Shown: one piece after another, positions 1 to 8,001 of the stretch
Position numbering within the stretch: the stretch's first letter is position 1
Layout of the letters: every line of letters starts with the position of its first letter
Source: an uncultured Eubacteriales bacterium
GTDB taxonomy: Bacteria; Bacillota; Clostridia; TANB77; CAG-508
Length of the DNA stretch: 48,892 nucleotides
Assembly: GCA_949287075.1 (NCBI GenBank)
Contig: CASEEU010000056.1
Span: 1 to 48,892, forward strand
Direction of reading: 5' to 3'
Position numbers and translations under genes: made by a program
Notes under the pieces: model-generated
The model's database searches: none
What the model saw: only the letters and a program-made list of their open reading frames with translations
What the model was told of the DNA's origin: nothing

Positions 1-2
1 AT

Positions 3-836
3 AAAAAAGAAGAAGAAAAAATAAATAATGAAAAAAATAATTATTTAAATGAAAATAAAATTATAGAAAAAAATAATACAGAATTAGAAAATGAAATAAA
101 TGAATTAAAAAATAATTTAAATATAAAAATAAATTTAGAAAATGAAAAAATAAAAAATCATTATTTAAATAAAATAAAAAATAATGAAATTATAAAAATA
201 AATGATTTAAACAATATAAATGAACAAATAGAAAAAACACAAAAAGAGTTCAATACAATTAACATAAAACTACACGAATTGGATTATGAGAAAGAAAATG
301 TGGAACCTAAAATAGATAATTTAATGGAAATAGAAGAAAAAATAGTTAACAATAATGAGAAAATTGTAAACCTAAAAACATTAGAAAAAAGTATGAATCT
401 AGCAAAAGAATTGTTAGAAAAGGCATATGAGAAAATGAAAAACACAGTTACCCCTAAGTTCACAGAAAATCTTTCTAAAAATATAGATGAAATAACTGAT
501 GGAAAATATACAAATGTTATGGTACAAGATGATAATGGGTTAGTTGTAGAATTAGAAAATGGAAATTATGTGGAAGCAAATAGATTAAGTGTAGGAACCA
601 TTGACCAATTATATCTATCTTTAAGACTTTCTATGACAGAAGATTTATCAAAAGAAAAAATGCCGATTATTTTAGATGAAGCATTTGCTTATTATGATAC
701 ACAGAGATTAAAAAATATATTGAAATATTTAGTAGATACATATCCAGATAGACAAATTATCATATTGACATGTACAGAACGAGAAAAAAGTATATTTGAT
801 GAATATAATATTTCTTATCATTTTATAGAGTTATAG
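3..836 (+). CDS. SMC/YhaN-like ABC ATPase, C-terminal part (5' end outside window)
   Basis: The frame is open from base 3 to the stop at 836 without an obvious internal start, so the true start lies left of the window; the ATG at 279 is only the first Met seen. The first ~130 residues are almost all N, K, E, I and L and look like a long coiled coil stretched by AT-rich codon use. The last ~110 residues form the distal half of an ABC ATPase head: an ABC-signature-like LSVGT near base 583 and a Walker B segment PIILDEAFAYYD near 663, followed by a D-loop/switch region. This is the architecture of SMC, SbcC or YhaN-type proteins, which act in DNA repair or chromosome handling. The Walker A half is not visible, so the exact family is open. 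The next gene starts 37 bases on and may be cotranscribed. Confidence 0.75.
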   Translation, partial: KKEEEKINNEKNNYLNENKIIEKNNTELENEINELKNNLNIKINLENEKIKNHYLNKIKNNEIIKINDLNNINEQIEKTQKEFNTINIKLHELDYEKENVEPKIDNLMEIEEKIVNNNEKIVNLKTLEKSMNLAKELLEKAYEKMKNTVTPKFTENLSKNIDEITDGKYTNVMVQDDNGLVVELENGNYVEANRLSVGTIDQLYLSLRLSMTEDLSKEKMPIILDEAFAYYDTQRLKNILKYLVDTYPDRQIIILTCTEREKSIFDEYNISYHFIEL

Positions 837-873
837 AATCTTTTATTATAAAAAATACAAGGGGGAAAGTTTA

Positions 874-1872
874 ATGAATTTTAATATAAAAAATTTGGAT
901 ATAAAAATAAGAGGAAATGATAAAAAAGAAATTTTTAAAATTTTTATAGCACTTGTCTTGATAAACATTTTTATGACAATCGTAGTGGTCTTATTTGTAA
1001 ATGTAGAGATTTTAAAAACAATCCTTCTATATATTATGTCTGTTATTTATGTAGGTATTGTTGTATATATTATTAAAAAAGAAAATCAAGGAGCAAGAAC
1101 TACACAAAAAGAAAGTTTTGAAAATAAATATGATCCGATCTTAACGAGATTTCTAATAAAAAATGAATTTGTACTAGATAATGAATTATTAAATGCAGAG
1201 ATTTACTACCTTATAAATAAAGGATATGTAGAAATAGATAGAGAAAATAATTTGCTAAAATTAAACGATAGAACAATGTTTAAACAAATTGATGCATTAG
1301 AAAGAATTGATAGTAACAAAATAAAAGAATATTCAACAGATGAAATTCCTTCATATGAAAGTATGTTTGTAGGAAAAATTTTATTTGCATTTCATAACGA
1401 AATAGATCTAAATGAATTTAAAAGAAATCAAAAAGAAAATTATTACTTGCAAAGAGGCGAAATGTGCAAGCTAGCAATGGAAAAAATGATTTTATATGAA
1501 ATTGAAAAAAAGAATATGATGGGACAATCAAGTAGTATTAATCTTGTTTCTATTGTGGGAATATTAAATATTATTACATCTATTATATTATTTATAGTAA
1601 TAGGAAGATTTAATATTGTTTTAATATTGGCAATGATTATGAATATTGCATTAGATGCAGTCATAATAAAAAATGAAAATATATTAGCATATAAATATTC
1701 AGATGATGTTATAAAATATATAGATAATTTATTAGAATATGTAGATATGTTAAAAAAGGGAAAAATAAATGAAGACAATTATGAAAATCAAGAAATTGCT
1801 AATCAAAGAAATACAGATGAAGAATTAAAATTTTTATTTGGAATCAATCATAATGAAGACCTATTTATGTAA
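874..1872 (+). CDS. membrane protein, possibly DUF2207-like
   Basis: A 332-residue protein behind a GGGGGAAAG ribosome binding site. Two hydrophobic segments sit near residues 22-45 and 48-67, and two more near 225-245 and 248-266. Between them is a soluble, probably cytosolic part containing NAEIYYLINKGYVEI, which resembles the winged-helix-like stretch of DUF2207 membrane proteins. No catalytic motif is seen. It follows the SMC-like gene by 37 bases and could share its transcript. The reading frame ends inside a perfect hairpin, which probably isolates it from prfA. The function is unknown and the DUF2207 link is tentative. Confidence 0.6.
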   Translation: MNFNIKNLDIKIRGNDKKEIFKIFIALVLINIFMTIVVVLFVNVEILKTILLYIMSVIYVGIVVYIIKKENQGARTTQKESFENKYDPILTRFLIKNEFVLDNELLNAEIYYLINKGYVEIDRENNLLKLNDRTMFKQIDALERIDSNKIKEYSTDEIPSYESMFVGKILFAFHNEIDLNEFKRNQKENYYLQRGEMCKLAMEKMILYEIEKKNMMGQSSSINLVSIVGILNIITSIILFIVIGRFNIVLILAMIMNIALDAVIIKNENILAYKYSDDVIKYIDNLLEYVDMLKKGKINEDNYENQEIANQRNTDEELKFLFGINHNEDLFM

Positions 1873-1880
1873 TAGGTCTT
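1856..1880 (+). terminator. hairpin overlapping a stop codon, possible terminator
   Basis: AAGACCTATT and AATAGGTCTT form a perfect 10-bp stem with the 5-base loop TATGT. The stop codon of the upstream membrane-protein gene lies in the hairpin. The following TATTCTA is only weakly U-rich, so termination may be partial. Confidence 0.45.
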
Positions 1881-1907
1881 ATTCTATGAGAGAATATTCC
1901 AAATACC

Positions 1908-1936
1908 TTGTAAAAACGAAAAAAATATAGTATAAT
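1908..1936 (+). promoter_or_regulatory. sigma-A-type promoter for prfA
   Basis: TTGTAA at 1908-1913 and a perfect TATAAT at 1931-1936 are separated by 17 bases. This places transcription start about 25 bases before the prfA ATG, in a short gap that follows a terminator-like hairpin. Confidence 0.7.
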
Positions 1937-1967
1937 ATTTCAAGCTTAAGAAAGAAGGAGAATATTT

Positions 1968-3029
1968 ATGTTTGAAAAGTTAGAAACTGTAGAAAAGAGA
2001 TATGATGAATTAACAAAAATGATTAGTGACCCAGAAGTGATAGCCAATCATACAGAATGGCAAAAACTAATGAAAGAACATGCAAGTATAGAAGAAATTG
2101 TATTAAAATTTAGAGAATATAAAAAAGAAAAACAAGCAATGGAAGAAGCAGAAGAATTAATGAAAGATCCAGAAATGAAAGAACTTGCGGAGGAAGAATA
2201 TTATGCTTCAAAAGAGAAATTGCCAGAAATTGAAGAAGAATTAAAATTTTTATTAATCCCTAAAGATCCAGATGATGACAAAAATATTATTTGTGAAATC
2301 CGTGCTGGAGCAGGTGGAGAAGAAGCAGCCTTATTTGCAGGAACACTATTTAGAATGTATACCATGTATGCAGAAAGAAAACATTGGAAAGTAGAAGTAC
2401 TTAATGAAAATGAAACAGGATTAGGGGGATACAAAGAAATTTCTTTCATGATTACAGGAAAAGGTGTATATAGTAGATTAAAATTTGAAAGTGGTGTTCA
2501 TAGAGTACAAAGAGTTCCAGATACAGAAAGTAGTGGAAGAATCCATACATCAACAGCAACAGTTGCCGTTTTACCAGTTGTAGAAGATGTAGAAATTGAA
2601 ATTAACCCTGCTGACATTAAAATGGAAGTATTCCGTTCATCAGGAGCAGGAGGACAACATATTAATAAAACATCATCAGCCGTAAGATTAATTCATGAAC
2701 CAACGGGAATTGTTGTAGAATGTCAAACAGAACGTTCTCAATTCCAAAATAGAGATAATGCTATGAGAATGCTTAGAACAAAACTATATGAAATTGAAAA
2801 ACAAAAACAAGATAGTGAAATATCAAATGCGAGAAAATCACAAGTAGGTTCAGGAGATAGAAGTGAAAAAATTAGAACCTATAATTATCCTCAAGGAAGA
2901 ATTACAGATCATAGAATTGGAATGAGTATTTATCAAATGGAAAATTTCTTAAATGGTGATTTAGATGAAATGATAGACAATTTAATTGCAGCAGATAGAG
3001 CTGAAAAATTAAAAGGTGAAGATGAATAA
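1968..3029 (+). CDS. prfA: peptide chain release factor 1
   Basis: A 353-residue class I release factor that recognises UAA and UAG and triggers peptide release on the ribosome. The full length agrees with bacterial RF1. The peptidyl-hydrolysis motif GGQ lies in [17 protein letters not shown]. The codon-recognition tripeptide is PDT in [15 protein letters not shown], matching the PxT of RF1 rather than the SPF of RF2. There is no in-frame UGA or frameshift as in prfB. The start follows GAAGGAG at a good distance. The usual partner prmC, which methylates the GGQ glutamine, is not adjacent; the gene stands alone with its own promoter and a strong terminator. Confidence 0.97.
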   Translation: MFEKLETVEKRYDELTKMISDPEVIANHTEWQKLMKEHASIEEIVLKFREYKKEKQAMEEAEELMKDPEMKELAEEEYYASKEKLPEIEEELKFLLIPKDPDDDKNIICEIRAGAGGEEAALFAGTLFRMYTMYAERKHWKVEVLNENETGLGGYKEISFMITGKGVYSRLKFESGVHRVQRVPDTESSGRIHTSTATVAVLPVVEDVEIEINPADIKMEVFRSSGAGGQHINKTSSAVRLIHEPTGIVVECQTERSQFQNRDNAMRMLRTKLYEIEKQKQDSEISNARKSQVGSGDRSEKIRTYNYPQGRITDHRIGMSIYQMENFLNGDLDEMIDNLIAADRAEKLKGEDE

Positions 3030-3080
3030 AGTATATTACTATATCATGTAATGATACAAAAAAGTAATACTCAAATTTAA

Positions 3081-3110
3081 ACAGGATCCACAATGTGGGT
3101 CCTGTTTTTT
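3081..3110 (+). terminator. intrinsic terminator of prfA
   Basis: ACAGGATCCAC and GTGGGTCCTGT form an 11-bp stem with one G-U pair and the loop AAT, followed directly by a run of six T. Confidence 0.9.
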
Positions 3111-3134
3111 ATCAATATATTAAAACTTAATTAT

Positions 3135-3788
3135 TTATTTTGTAAAATCTGGTTCAGTTCTGTCATCAAATGTTTTTAAATCTCTATTTTGAGAATGTTC
3201 TTGACTGGATTTATGTTCATGCCAAATATTTTTTATATCTTTAAATACTTCTGGTGGAACACCTGGTATGCCAGAGTGCATAATTGCATTTTCATCAAAA
3301 ACCAATTTTTTTCCCTTACTATTTTTTACTGCTTGACGAAATTGATTCATAATATATTCATTTTTACTAAGGTCCAACCCTTTTGATTGCATTTTTTGTA
3401 TTATTTTATCAAATTTATCATAAGATTTAACATTTTTATATTGATTTCTTATTATTTTTCTTACATTTTTATATTTACGTCTTGATTGCTTATATTCTAA
3501 CTTTGCTTGAGTTTCTTTTCTCTTAGCAATCTCCAAATCCTTTTTTGCTAATTTTAATTTTTTTCTAGCTTTCATGATTTTTATAATATGAGGAAAATGT
3601 AAATTCTGTAATGCTTCTTTTGCTTTATCTCTAGCTACTTTCTTTTCTAAAACTGTGGTTTTAGCAGATTTAAAAGCAACTTTTTTATCTAGTCTATCTT
3701 CTTTAACTGTAGTAAAAGCATTTGAAGCTTTTTCAGCAATTCCTTGTTGCTCCATATCAATGGCTTTGTCTAACGTACCAAATGACAT
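3135..3788 (-). CDS. hypothetical basic coiled-coil protein
   Basis: Two in-frame ATGs compete. The one at 3797 abuts the AAGGGAG ribosome binding site with almost no spacing, while the one at 3788 lies 10 bases from GGAG, so I start there (217 residues, beginning MSFGTLDKAID). Residues ~30-125 are very rich in K, R, A and E with heptad-like spacing and no prolines, suggesting a long helix or coiled coil. The C-terminal ~70 residues are mixed and contain HSGIPGVPPEVF. There is no signal peptide or membrane segment. I recognise no family. The gene is transcribed away from its neighbour from a perfect consensus promoter, so expression may be strong. A nucleic-acid- or envelope-binding structural role is possible but unsupported. 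Confidence 0.6.
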   Translation of the reverse strand: MSFGTLDKAIDMEQQGIAEKASNAFTTVKEDRLDKKVAFKSAKTTVLEKKVARDKAKEALQNLHFPHIIKIMKARKKLKLAKKDLEIAKRKETQAKLEYKQSRRKYKNVRKIIRNQYKNVKSYDKFDKIIQKMQSKGLDLSKNEYIMNQFRQAVKNSKGKKLVFDENAIMHSGIPGVPPEVFKDIKNIWHEHKSSQEHSQNRDLKTFDDRTEPDFTK

Positions 3789-3841
3789 TGATATCATCTC
3801 CCTTCAAGTTTTTTATAAAGCTTGCCAAAAGACCTAAATAT

Positions 3842-3870
3842 ATTATACCATAATTGATATATACTGTCAA
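3842..3870 (-). promoter_or_regulatory. perfect consensus sigma-A promoter, leftward
   Basis: Read on the minus strand, TTGACA (3870-3865), a 17-base spacer and TATAAT (3847-3842) match the sigma-A consensus at all twelve positions. It lies about 55 bases before the coiled-coil gene start. Confidence 0.85.
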
Positions 3871-3957
3871 AATTAGTTATAAGCGACAATAGATTTAAAT
3901 CTTCTATAAAAAGTCAAGGGATTTTTATAGGAAACAGTAGGAAAAATAAAAAAAGTG

Positions 3958-3986
3958 TTTACATTTTTCAACATTTATGATATAAA
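3958..3986 (+). promoter_or_regulatory. promoter for the LPKAG surface protein gene
   Basis: TTTACA at 3958-3963, 17 bases, then TATAAA at 3981-3986. It sits about 55 bases before the ribosome binding site AGGGGG and is back-to-back with the leftward promoter at 3842-3870. Confidence 0.55.
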
Positions 3987-4042
3987 AGAATTAAATTATG
4001 TATGTAAAAAATATAAATCAAAAGAAAAATAGGGGGAATAAA

Positions 4043-5101
4043 ATGAAGATACATAAGAAAATATTTTTAACTTTATTATTTGCAATATTTGTGATAGGAA
4101 TACATAACTATGTTTCAGCTTTTAATGAAAATATTACCTATAAAGCGGAATATGATAGTGCGATTTCTTATAAAGTTACTATAACCGGATTAGAAGCAGA
4201 AGATGAAGAATATATGTATTCAGCAATGATTTGTCAGGAACAAGATGTTACAAGCTCAGATTTTATGAGTACAGGAGGAAAAGCATTTCCAATCGAATAT
4301 GACAAAAATACAAATACATGGGAAGGTTCTACATTAGGGGCACATGATGGTTTGACAAAAGGTTATGGAGCGTTTGAAAAAGTAGGAAAATACTATGCTT
4401 ATGTTGCTAAAATAAAAAAAGGAAGTATAAATTATGAAATAATAGATGGACCAACAGAAATCGAAACACCAGATTTGCCACCATTAGGAGAAAGAATTTC
4501 CATTCATACATTGAATAATTCTACAGATTATTATATTCAAGTAAATGCGAGAGATACGATGCTTTACAATGGAGTGCAAAGAACAATCCGTTTTTATGTA
4601 GGAGAAGTTACAGATGCAGAATTATTAAAAAAATTAAGTGAAAATAAAGAAGATGCATATGATGAATTATTAGAATATGCAAAAGAACAAGTACCAAATT
4701 TAAAAGAAAATAGTTTTCAAGATACAAAAACAGGAACATTAGATTATAATATAGTAGCAGACTATCCAATAGAAAATGGAAAATATTATTTCTTATATAG
4801 TATATTAGATAATGAGAATGGTACATATAATGATGTAGAAGATATTGAAATATATAATGGGGTTAAATCTTCTGAAGGTGTAAGCTTAACTGATTTTGAA
4901 TACACAATTTTAGAAGAAAATGAAAGTCCTATTACGAATACAACAGATAAAGATCTTAATCGAAATAATGACAATACAACTGCAACGAAAGTACTACCTA
5001 AAGCTGGAATTTCAACAATATTTATAATAATTGTATTTATAACACTTGCTTGTACGATTGTATTCTACTTAAAGAATAGAAAATATAAAGGTATAAAATA
5101 A
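4043..5101 (+). CDS. secreted surface protein with LPKAG sorting signal
   Basis: The start is the ATG at 4043, eight bases after AGGGGG; an upstream in-frame ATG at 3998 has no ribosome binding site. The 352-residue product has a classical signal peptide (KIHKK, hydrophobic core, VSA cleavage near residue 26). An extracellular region follows with no clear domain match. The C-terminus is a tripartite cell-wall sorting signal: LPKAG at residues 318-322, a hydrophobic stretch, then a tail of K and R. LPxAG is a sortase motif variant, so covalent wall attachment is likely. The ligand or role is unknown. The anchor differs from the TPxTG anchor of the large surface proteins further right. Confidence 0.75.
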   Translation: MKIHKKIFLTLLFAIFVIGIHNYVSAFNENITYKAEYDSAISYKVTITGLEAEDEEYMYSAMICQEQDVTSSDFMSTGGKAFPIEYDKNTNTWEGSTLGAHDGLTKGYGAFEKVGKYYAYVAKIKKGSINYEIIDGPTEIETPDLPPLGERISIHTLNNSTDYYIQVNARDTMLYNGVQRTIRFYVGEVTDAELLKKLSENKEDAYDELLEYAKEQVPNLKENSFQDTKTGTLDYNIVADYPIENGKYYFLYSILDNENGTYNDVEDIEIYNGVKSSEGVSLTDFEYTILEENESPITNTTDKDLNRNNDNTTATKVLPKAGISTIFIIIVFITLACTIVFYLKNRKYKGIK

Positions 5102-5121
5102 TTTAGAATAGGTAATAAAAT

Positions 5122-5168
5122 AAAACTCTTTAAAATAAACTAAAATAAAGTATATTTTAAGGAGTTTT
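5122..5168 (+). promoter_or_regulatory. long hairpin covering the ZIP gene ribosome binding site
   Basis: Bases 5122-5137 and 5153-5168 pair over 16 bp with one G-U and a 15-base loop, and T residues follow. It can act as terminator of the LPKAG gene. It also contains the AAGGAG (5159-5164) of the ZIP transporter gene, whose ATG is at 5172. The stem is mostly A-T, so stability is moderate. Confidence 0.5.
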
Positions 5169-5171
5169 TTC

Positions 5172-5916
5172 ATGCAAGAAATCATAAAAACAACCATGAT
5201 AGGATTATTTTTTGGAACATTTGGAACAACAATAGGTGGCATTATCGGTGTGATAACCAAAAAACATTCTAAAAAATTTTTAAGTTTTGTGTTAGCATTT
5301 GCTTCAGGACTGATGATGGCAATTATCTGTTTTGATTTACTACCAGAAGCTTTAGAAATTAGTAATTTAATAAATGCTATTTTTGGAATATTATTGGGGA
5401 TTGCTATGATGATTTTGTGTGATAAAGTAGTAGAAAAAAAGTTTACAATCAAAGAAACAAATATAAGTAAACAAAATACATTATTAAAAACAGGAATTAT
5501 TGTATCTATTGGATTGGCCATTCATAATTTTCCAGAAGGATTAGCAATAGGTTCAGGTTTTGGAGCTTCTGTTAAATTGGGATTAAGTTTAGCAATTGCT
5601 ATTTGTTTACATGACATACCAGAAGGGATATCTATGGCAGTGCCTATGAAAAATGGGGGAATGAAAAAAAGTAAAGTCATATTCTTAGTAGTAATGTCAG
5701 GAATTACTACGGGAATAGGTGCTTTTGTAGGTGCTATTATCGGAAGTATATCAGAAGAGGTTATTGCAATTTGTTTAAGTTTTGCGGCAGGTGCCATGTT
5801 ATATATTATCTCTCGGAGAACTAATTCCAGAAGCCAATAATTTATATCATGGCAGAATGACGGCAGTAGGGAATATGATTGGATTTTTATTAGGATTATT
5901 TGCTATGATGTTATAA
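5172..5916 (+). pseudogene. ZIP family divalent metal transporter, frameshifted near the 3' end
   Basis: The open frame from 5172 gives a membrane protein with the two ZIP signature helices HNFPEGLAIGSG and HDIPEGISMAVP, whose His and Glu residues bind Zn, Fe or Mn during uptake. It stops at 5840 with the odd tail ISRRTNSRSQ. One base to the side, the frame continues as ISGELIPEANN...GFLLGLFAMML and stops at 5916, which is the normal end of a ZupT-like protein. The extra base is best placed at C5814 in TCTCGGAG. The broken product lacks the last transmembrane helix. This may be a true recent mutation or a sequencing error; the site is not a homopolymer or an obvious slippery site. Confidence 0.8.
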
Positions 5917-5940
5917 AAATAATAAATTTAGGAAAAATCC

Positions 5941-5969
5941 TTGACAAATAGAATAAAACCTTATAAAAT
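5941..5969 (+). promoter_or_regulatory. promoter for the RhuM-like gene
   Basis: A perfect TTGACA at 5941-5946 is followed after 17 bases by TAAAAT (5964-5969). A GAGGAGG ribosome binding site begins about 40 bases downstream. Confidence 0.55.
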
Positions 5970-6022
5970 ACAAACAAAAGTTCAACAAAATACGGCGCTA
6001 AGAATAGAGGAGGAATTTAAGA

Positions 6023-7054
6023 TTGAATAATATAGAAAATTTAAAAGATTTAATCATATATCAAAGTCAGAACAATAAAAATATATCGGTAGAAGTTTTA
6101 TATAATGAAGAAGATTTTTGGCTAACGCAAAAATCAATGGCAAAATTATTTAATGTGGCAGAAAATAATATTACATATCATTTGCAAAATATTTTTAGAA
6201 CAGAAGAATTAGAAGAAATTCAAACTACTCAAAAAATTAGAGTAGTTCAAAAAGAAGGAAATAGAAGAGTTTCGAGAGAATTAACATTTTATAGTTTAGA
6301 TGCCATTATAGCGGTTGGTTATAGAGTAAACTCAAAAGAAGCAACAGACTTTAGGATTTGGGCAACAAAAACATTAAAAGAATATATTAAAAAGGGATTT
6401 GTTGTGAATAGTGAGTTCTTAAAAAATGGACCAAAATTTGGAAAAGACTATTTTGATGAATTATTAGTTAAAATAAAAGAAATTAGAGCAAGTGAAAGAA
6501 GATTTTACCAAAAGATAACAGACATTTATAAAGAATGTAGCTATGATTATGATAAAAGTAGTGAAACAACGCAAGAATTCTATAAAAATGTTCAAAATAA
6601 ATTGCATTATGCAATTACGGGAATGACTGCTCCAGAGATTATTTATAATAGAGCAGATAGTAAAAAAGAAAATATGGGGTTAGCTACTTGGAAAAATGCA
6701 CCAGAAGGTAAAATACTAGAAACAGATGTTACAGTAGCAAAAAATTATTTATCACAAGAAGAAATTACAGAGTTAAATAATTTAGTTTCCATGTATTTAG
6801 ATTATGCAGAAAGACAAGTAAAACTAGGTAAAATTATTTCAATGCAAGAATGGAAAGATAAGTTAGAAGTATTTTTAAAAATTAACGAATATAATATTTT
6901 AAAAGACAATGGAAAAATAAAGAGAGAAATAGCAGACAAGCTTGCATTAGATGAATATAAAAAATATAGAGTTATACAAGATAAAGAATACATATCTGAT
7001 TTTGATGAACTATTAAAAGAAACAAAGAAGTTAGAAGGTGGACAAGAAGCTTAA
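6023..7054 (+). CDS. RhuM family protein
   Basis: A 343-residue protein starting at TTG, set by GAGGAGG nine bases upstream. The N-terminal ~130 residues carry the RhuM pattern: FWLTQKSMAKLFNVAENNI, then REL-TFYSLDAIIAVGYRV and DFRIWATKTLKEYI, a KilA/Bro-N-like DNA-binding fold. The middle has MTAPEIIYNRAD and the C-terminal part is helical, as in complete RhuM proteins. RhuM was first noted on a Salmonella pathogenicity island and is scattered through bacterial accessory regions. Its biochemical role is not settled; toxin-like or phage-defence roles are inferred from context in other genomes. Here it stands alone, with its own promoter and no restriction or toxin partner beside it. Family assignment is confident, function is not. 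Confidence 0.85.
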   Translation: MNNIENLKDLIIYQSQNNKNISVEVLYNEEDFWLTQKSMAKLFNVAENNITYHLQNIFRTEELEEIQTTQKIRVVQKEGNRRVSRELTFYSLDAIIAVGYRVNSKEATDFRIWATKTLKEYIKKGFVVNSEFLKNGPKFGKDYFDELLVKIKEIRASERRFYQKITDIYKECSYDYDKSSETTQEFYKNVQNKLHYAITGMTAPEIIYNRADSKKENMGLATWKNAPEGKILETDVTVAKNYLSQEEITELNNLVSMYLDYAERQVKLGKIISMQEWKDKLEVFLKINEYNILKDNGKIKREIADKLALDEYKKYRVIQDKEYISDFDELLKETKKLEGGQEA

Positions 7055-7075
7055 TAAAAAATACCAGAAAAATCA

Positions 7076-7104
7076 TTGAAAAAATATGAATAAAATGTTA
7101 GGAT
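7076..7104 (+). promoter_or_regulatory. possible promoter for the small membrane protein gene
   Basis: TTGAAA at 7076-7081, 17 bases, then TAGGAT at 7099-7104, about 65 bases before the start codon. Confidence 0.45.
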
Positions 7105-7168
7105 GTATATAAAATGAAGATATTATAAAATAAAGTATACATAATACTAAAAATAGAGGGAGAATATT

Positions 7169-7726
7169 ATGAAAAAAAGTCTTTTTTATGTGCTTTCTAT
7201 ATTTGTTATCATAATCAATTTCGTAATCGTTTTTATTTATAGAACATATTATCCAAAAATATTTTTAATACCGGTCATCGCTCTTATTATACTATCTATC
7301 ATATGTAAAATAAAAAGAAAGAAAAGAATTGCATATATACTTATGATTATCACAGTGATTATGATAGGAATACTAGCGTTTTATAGTAATGGCTCACGAA
7401 AAGAAGCAGAAGATCGATACCAAAATGTTGGATTTATGACTGATAGCGATGTAAAATCATATAATGAACAATTTGAACAATATGAAGGAGAATATACAGG
7501 TCGTTATATCAAAAGTTTAATTGGTCTAGTTATCAGTAATAATGTTAGTCAAGATGAGGAATTTATGAAAGTTTCTATATCTGGAGTTGTAACCGTAAAC
7601 AAAGAAGATGTTACACTTCCACAACAATATGGCGAAATTAATGAGCAGAGTACATATAGTGTAAAAATGAATTATAATAGCTATGGAAAAGTAGAATCTA
7701 TTCAAATAGAAAACCTTCGAGGGTAG
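7169..7726 (+). CDS. hypothetical membrane protein
   Basis: A 185-residue protein behind a GAGGGAG ribosome binding site. The first 72 residues hold three hydrophobic segments (about 5-24, 30-45 and 53-71) split by a KRKK loop, which puts the remaining ~110 residues outside the membrane. That outer part is polar, with a YNEQFEQYEGEYTGRYIKSL stretch and beta-rich sequence after it, and has no cysteines or known catalytic motif. I do not recognise the family. The gene has its own promoter and ends inside a perfect terminator hairpin, so it appears to be a single-gene unit. Confidence 0.6.
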   Translation: MKKSLFYVLSIFVIIINFVIVFIYRTYYPKIFLIPVIALIILSIICKIKRKKRIAYILMIITVIMIGILAFYSNGSRKEAEDRYQNVGFMTDSDVKSYNEQFEQYEGEYTGRYIKSLIGLVISNNVSQDEEFMKVSISGVVTVNKEDVTLPQQYGEINEQSTYSVKMNYNSYGKVESIQIENLRG

Positions 7727-7745
7727 TCGAAGGTTTTCTACTTTT
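7707..7745 (+). terminator. intrinsic terminator with the stop codon in its loop
   Basis: TAGAAAACCTTCGA and TCGAAGGTTTTCTA make a perfect 14-bp stem. The six-base loop contains the TAG stop codon of the preceding gene, and CTTTTC follows. Confidence 0.85.
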
Positions 7746-7915
7746 CATTCTACTGGGCACTTATGTATAAGTACATCCAGTGAATATTTAAAAATATCGA
7801 TATCTTCCTCTGGATCAAAATAAAAATCCAGCTTGATTATCGAAACTGCGAAGGAGGGATTGGGTCTCTTAAAATACAAGACAACCCGAAATCTTTCCTT
7901 GAAAAGAGGTTTTTA
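7746..7915 (+). other. structured non-coding stretch before pcrA
   Basis: No gene is seen between 7727 and 8001. Several pairings lie in series: ACTGG/CCAGT (7752-7756 with 7777-7781) around ACTTAT/ATAAGT; the palindrome ATATCGATAT at 7794-7803; CTGGAT/ATCCAG (7810-7815 with 7826-7831); and a larger hairpin at 7851-7900 made of AAGGA/TCCTT, GATT/AATC and GGGT/ACCC. CCTCT at 7807-7811 could instead pair with AGAGG at 7905-7909, which is followed by five T. This looks like a small RNA or a leader with alternative folds, but it matches no riboswitch consensus I can recall. Confidence 0.3.
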
Positions 7916-7930
7916 TCATAAAAATTTTAC

Positions 7931-7959
7931 TTGCTTTTTTTAAAGAAATATAGTAGAAT
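7931..7959 (+). promoter_or_regulatory. promoter for pcrA
   Basis: TTGCTT at 7931-7936, a 17-base spacer and TAGAAT at 7954-7959, about 30 bases before the AAAGGAG ribosome binding site of pcrA. Confidence 0.55.
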
Positions 7960-8001
7960 AAAAAACGCAAACAGATATTTGAAACAAAGGAGTTAAAATA
8001 C

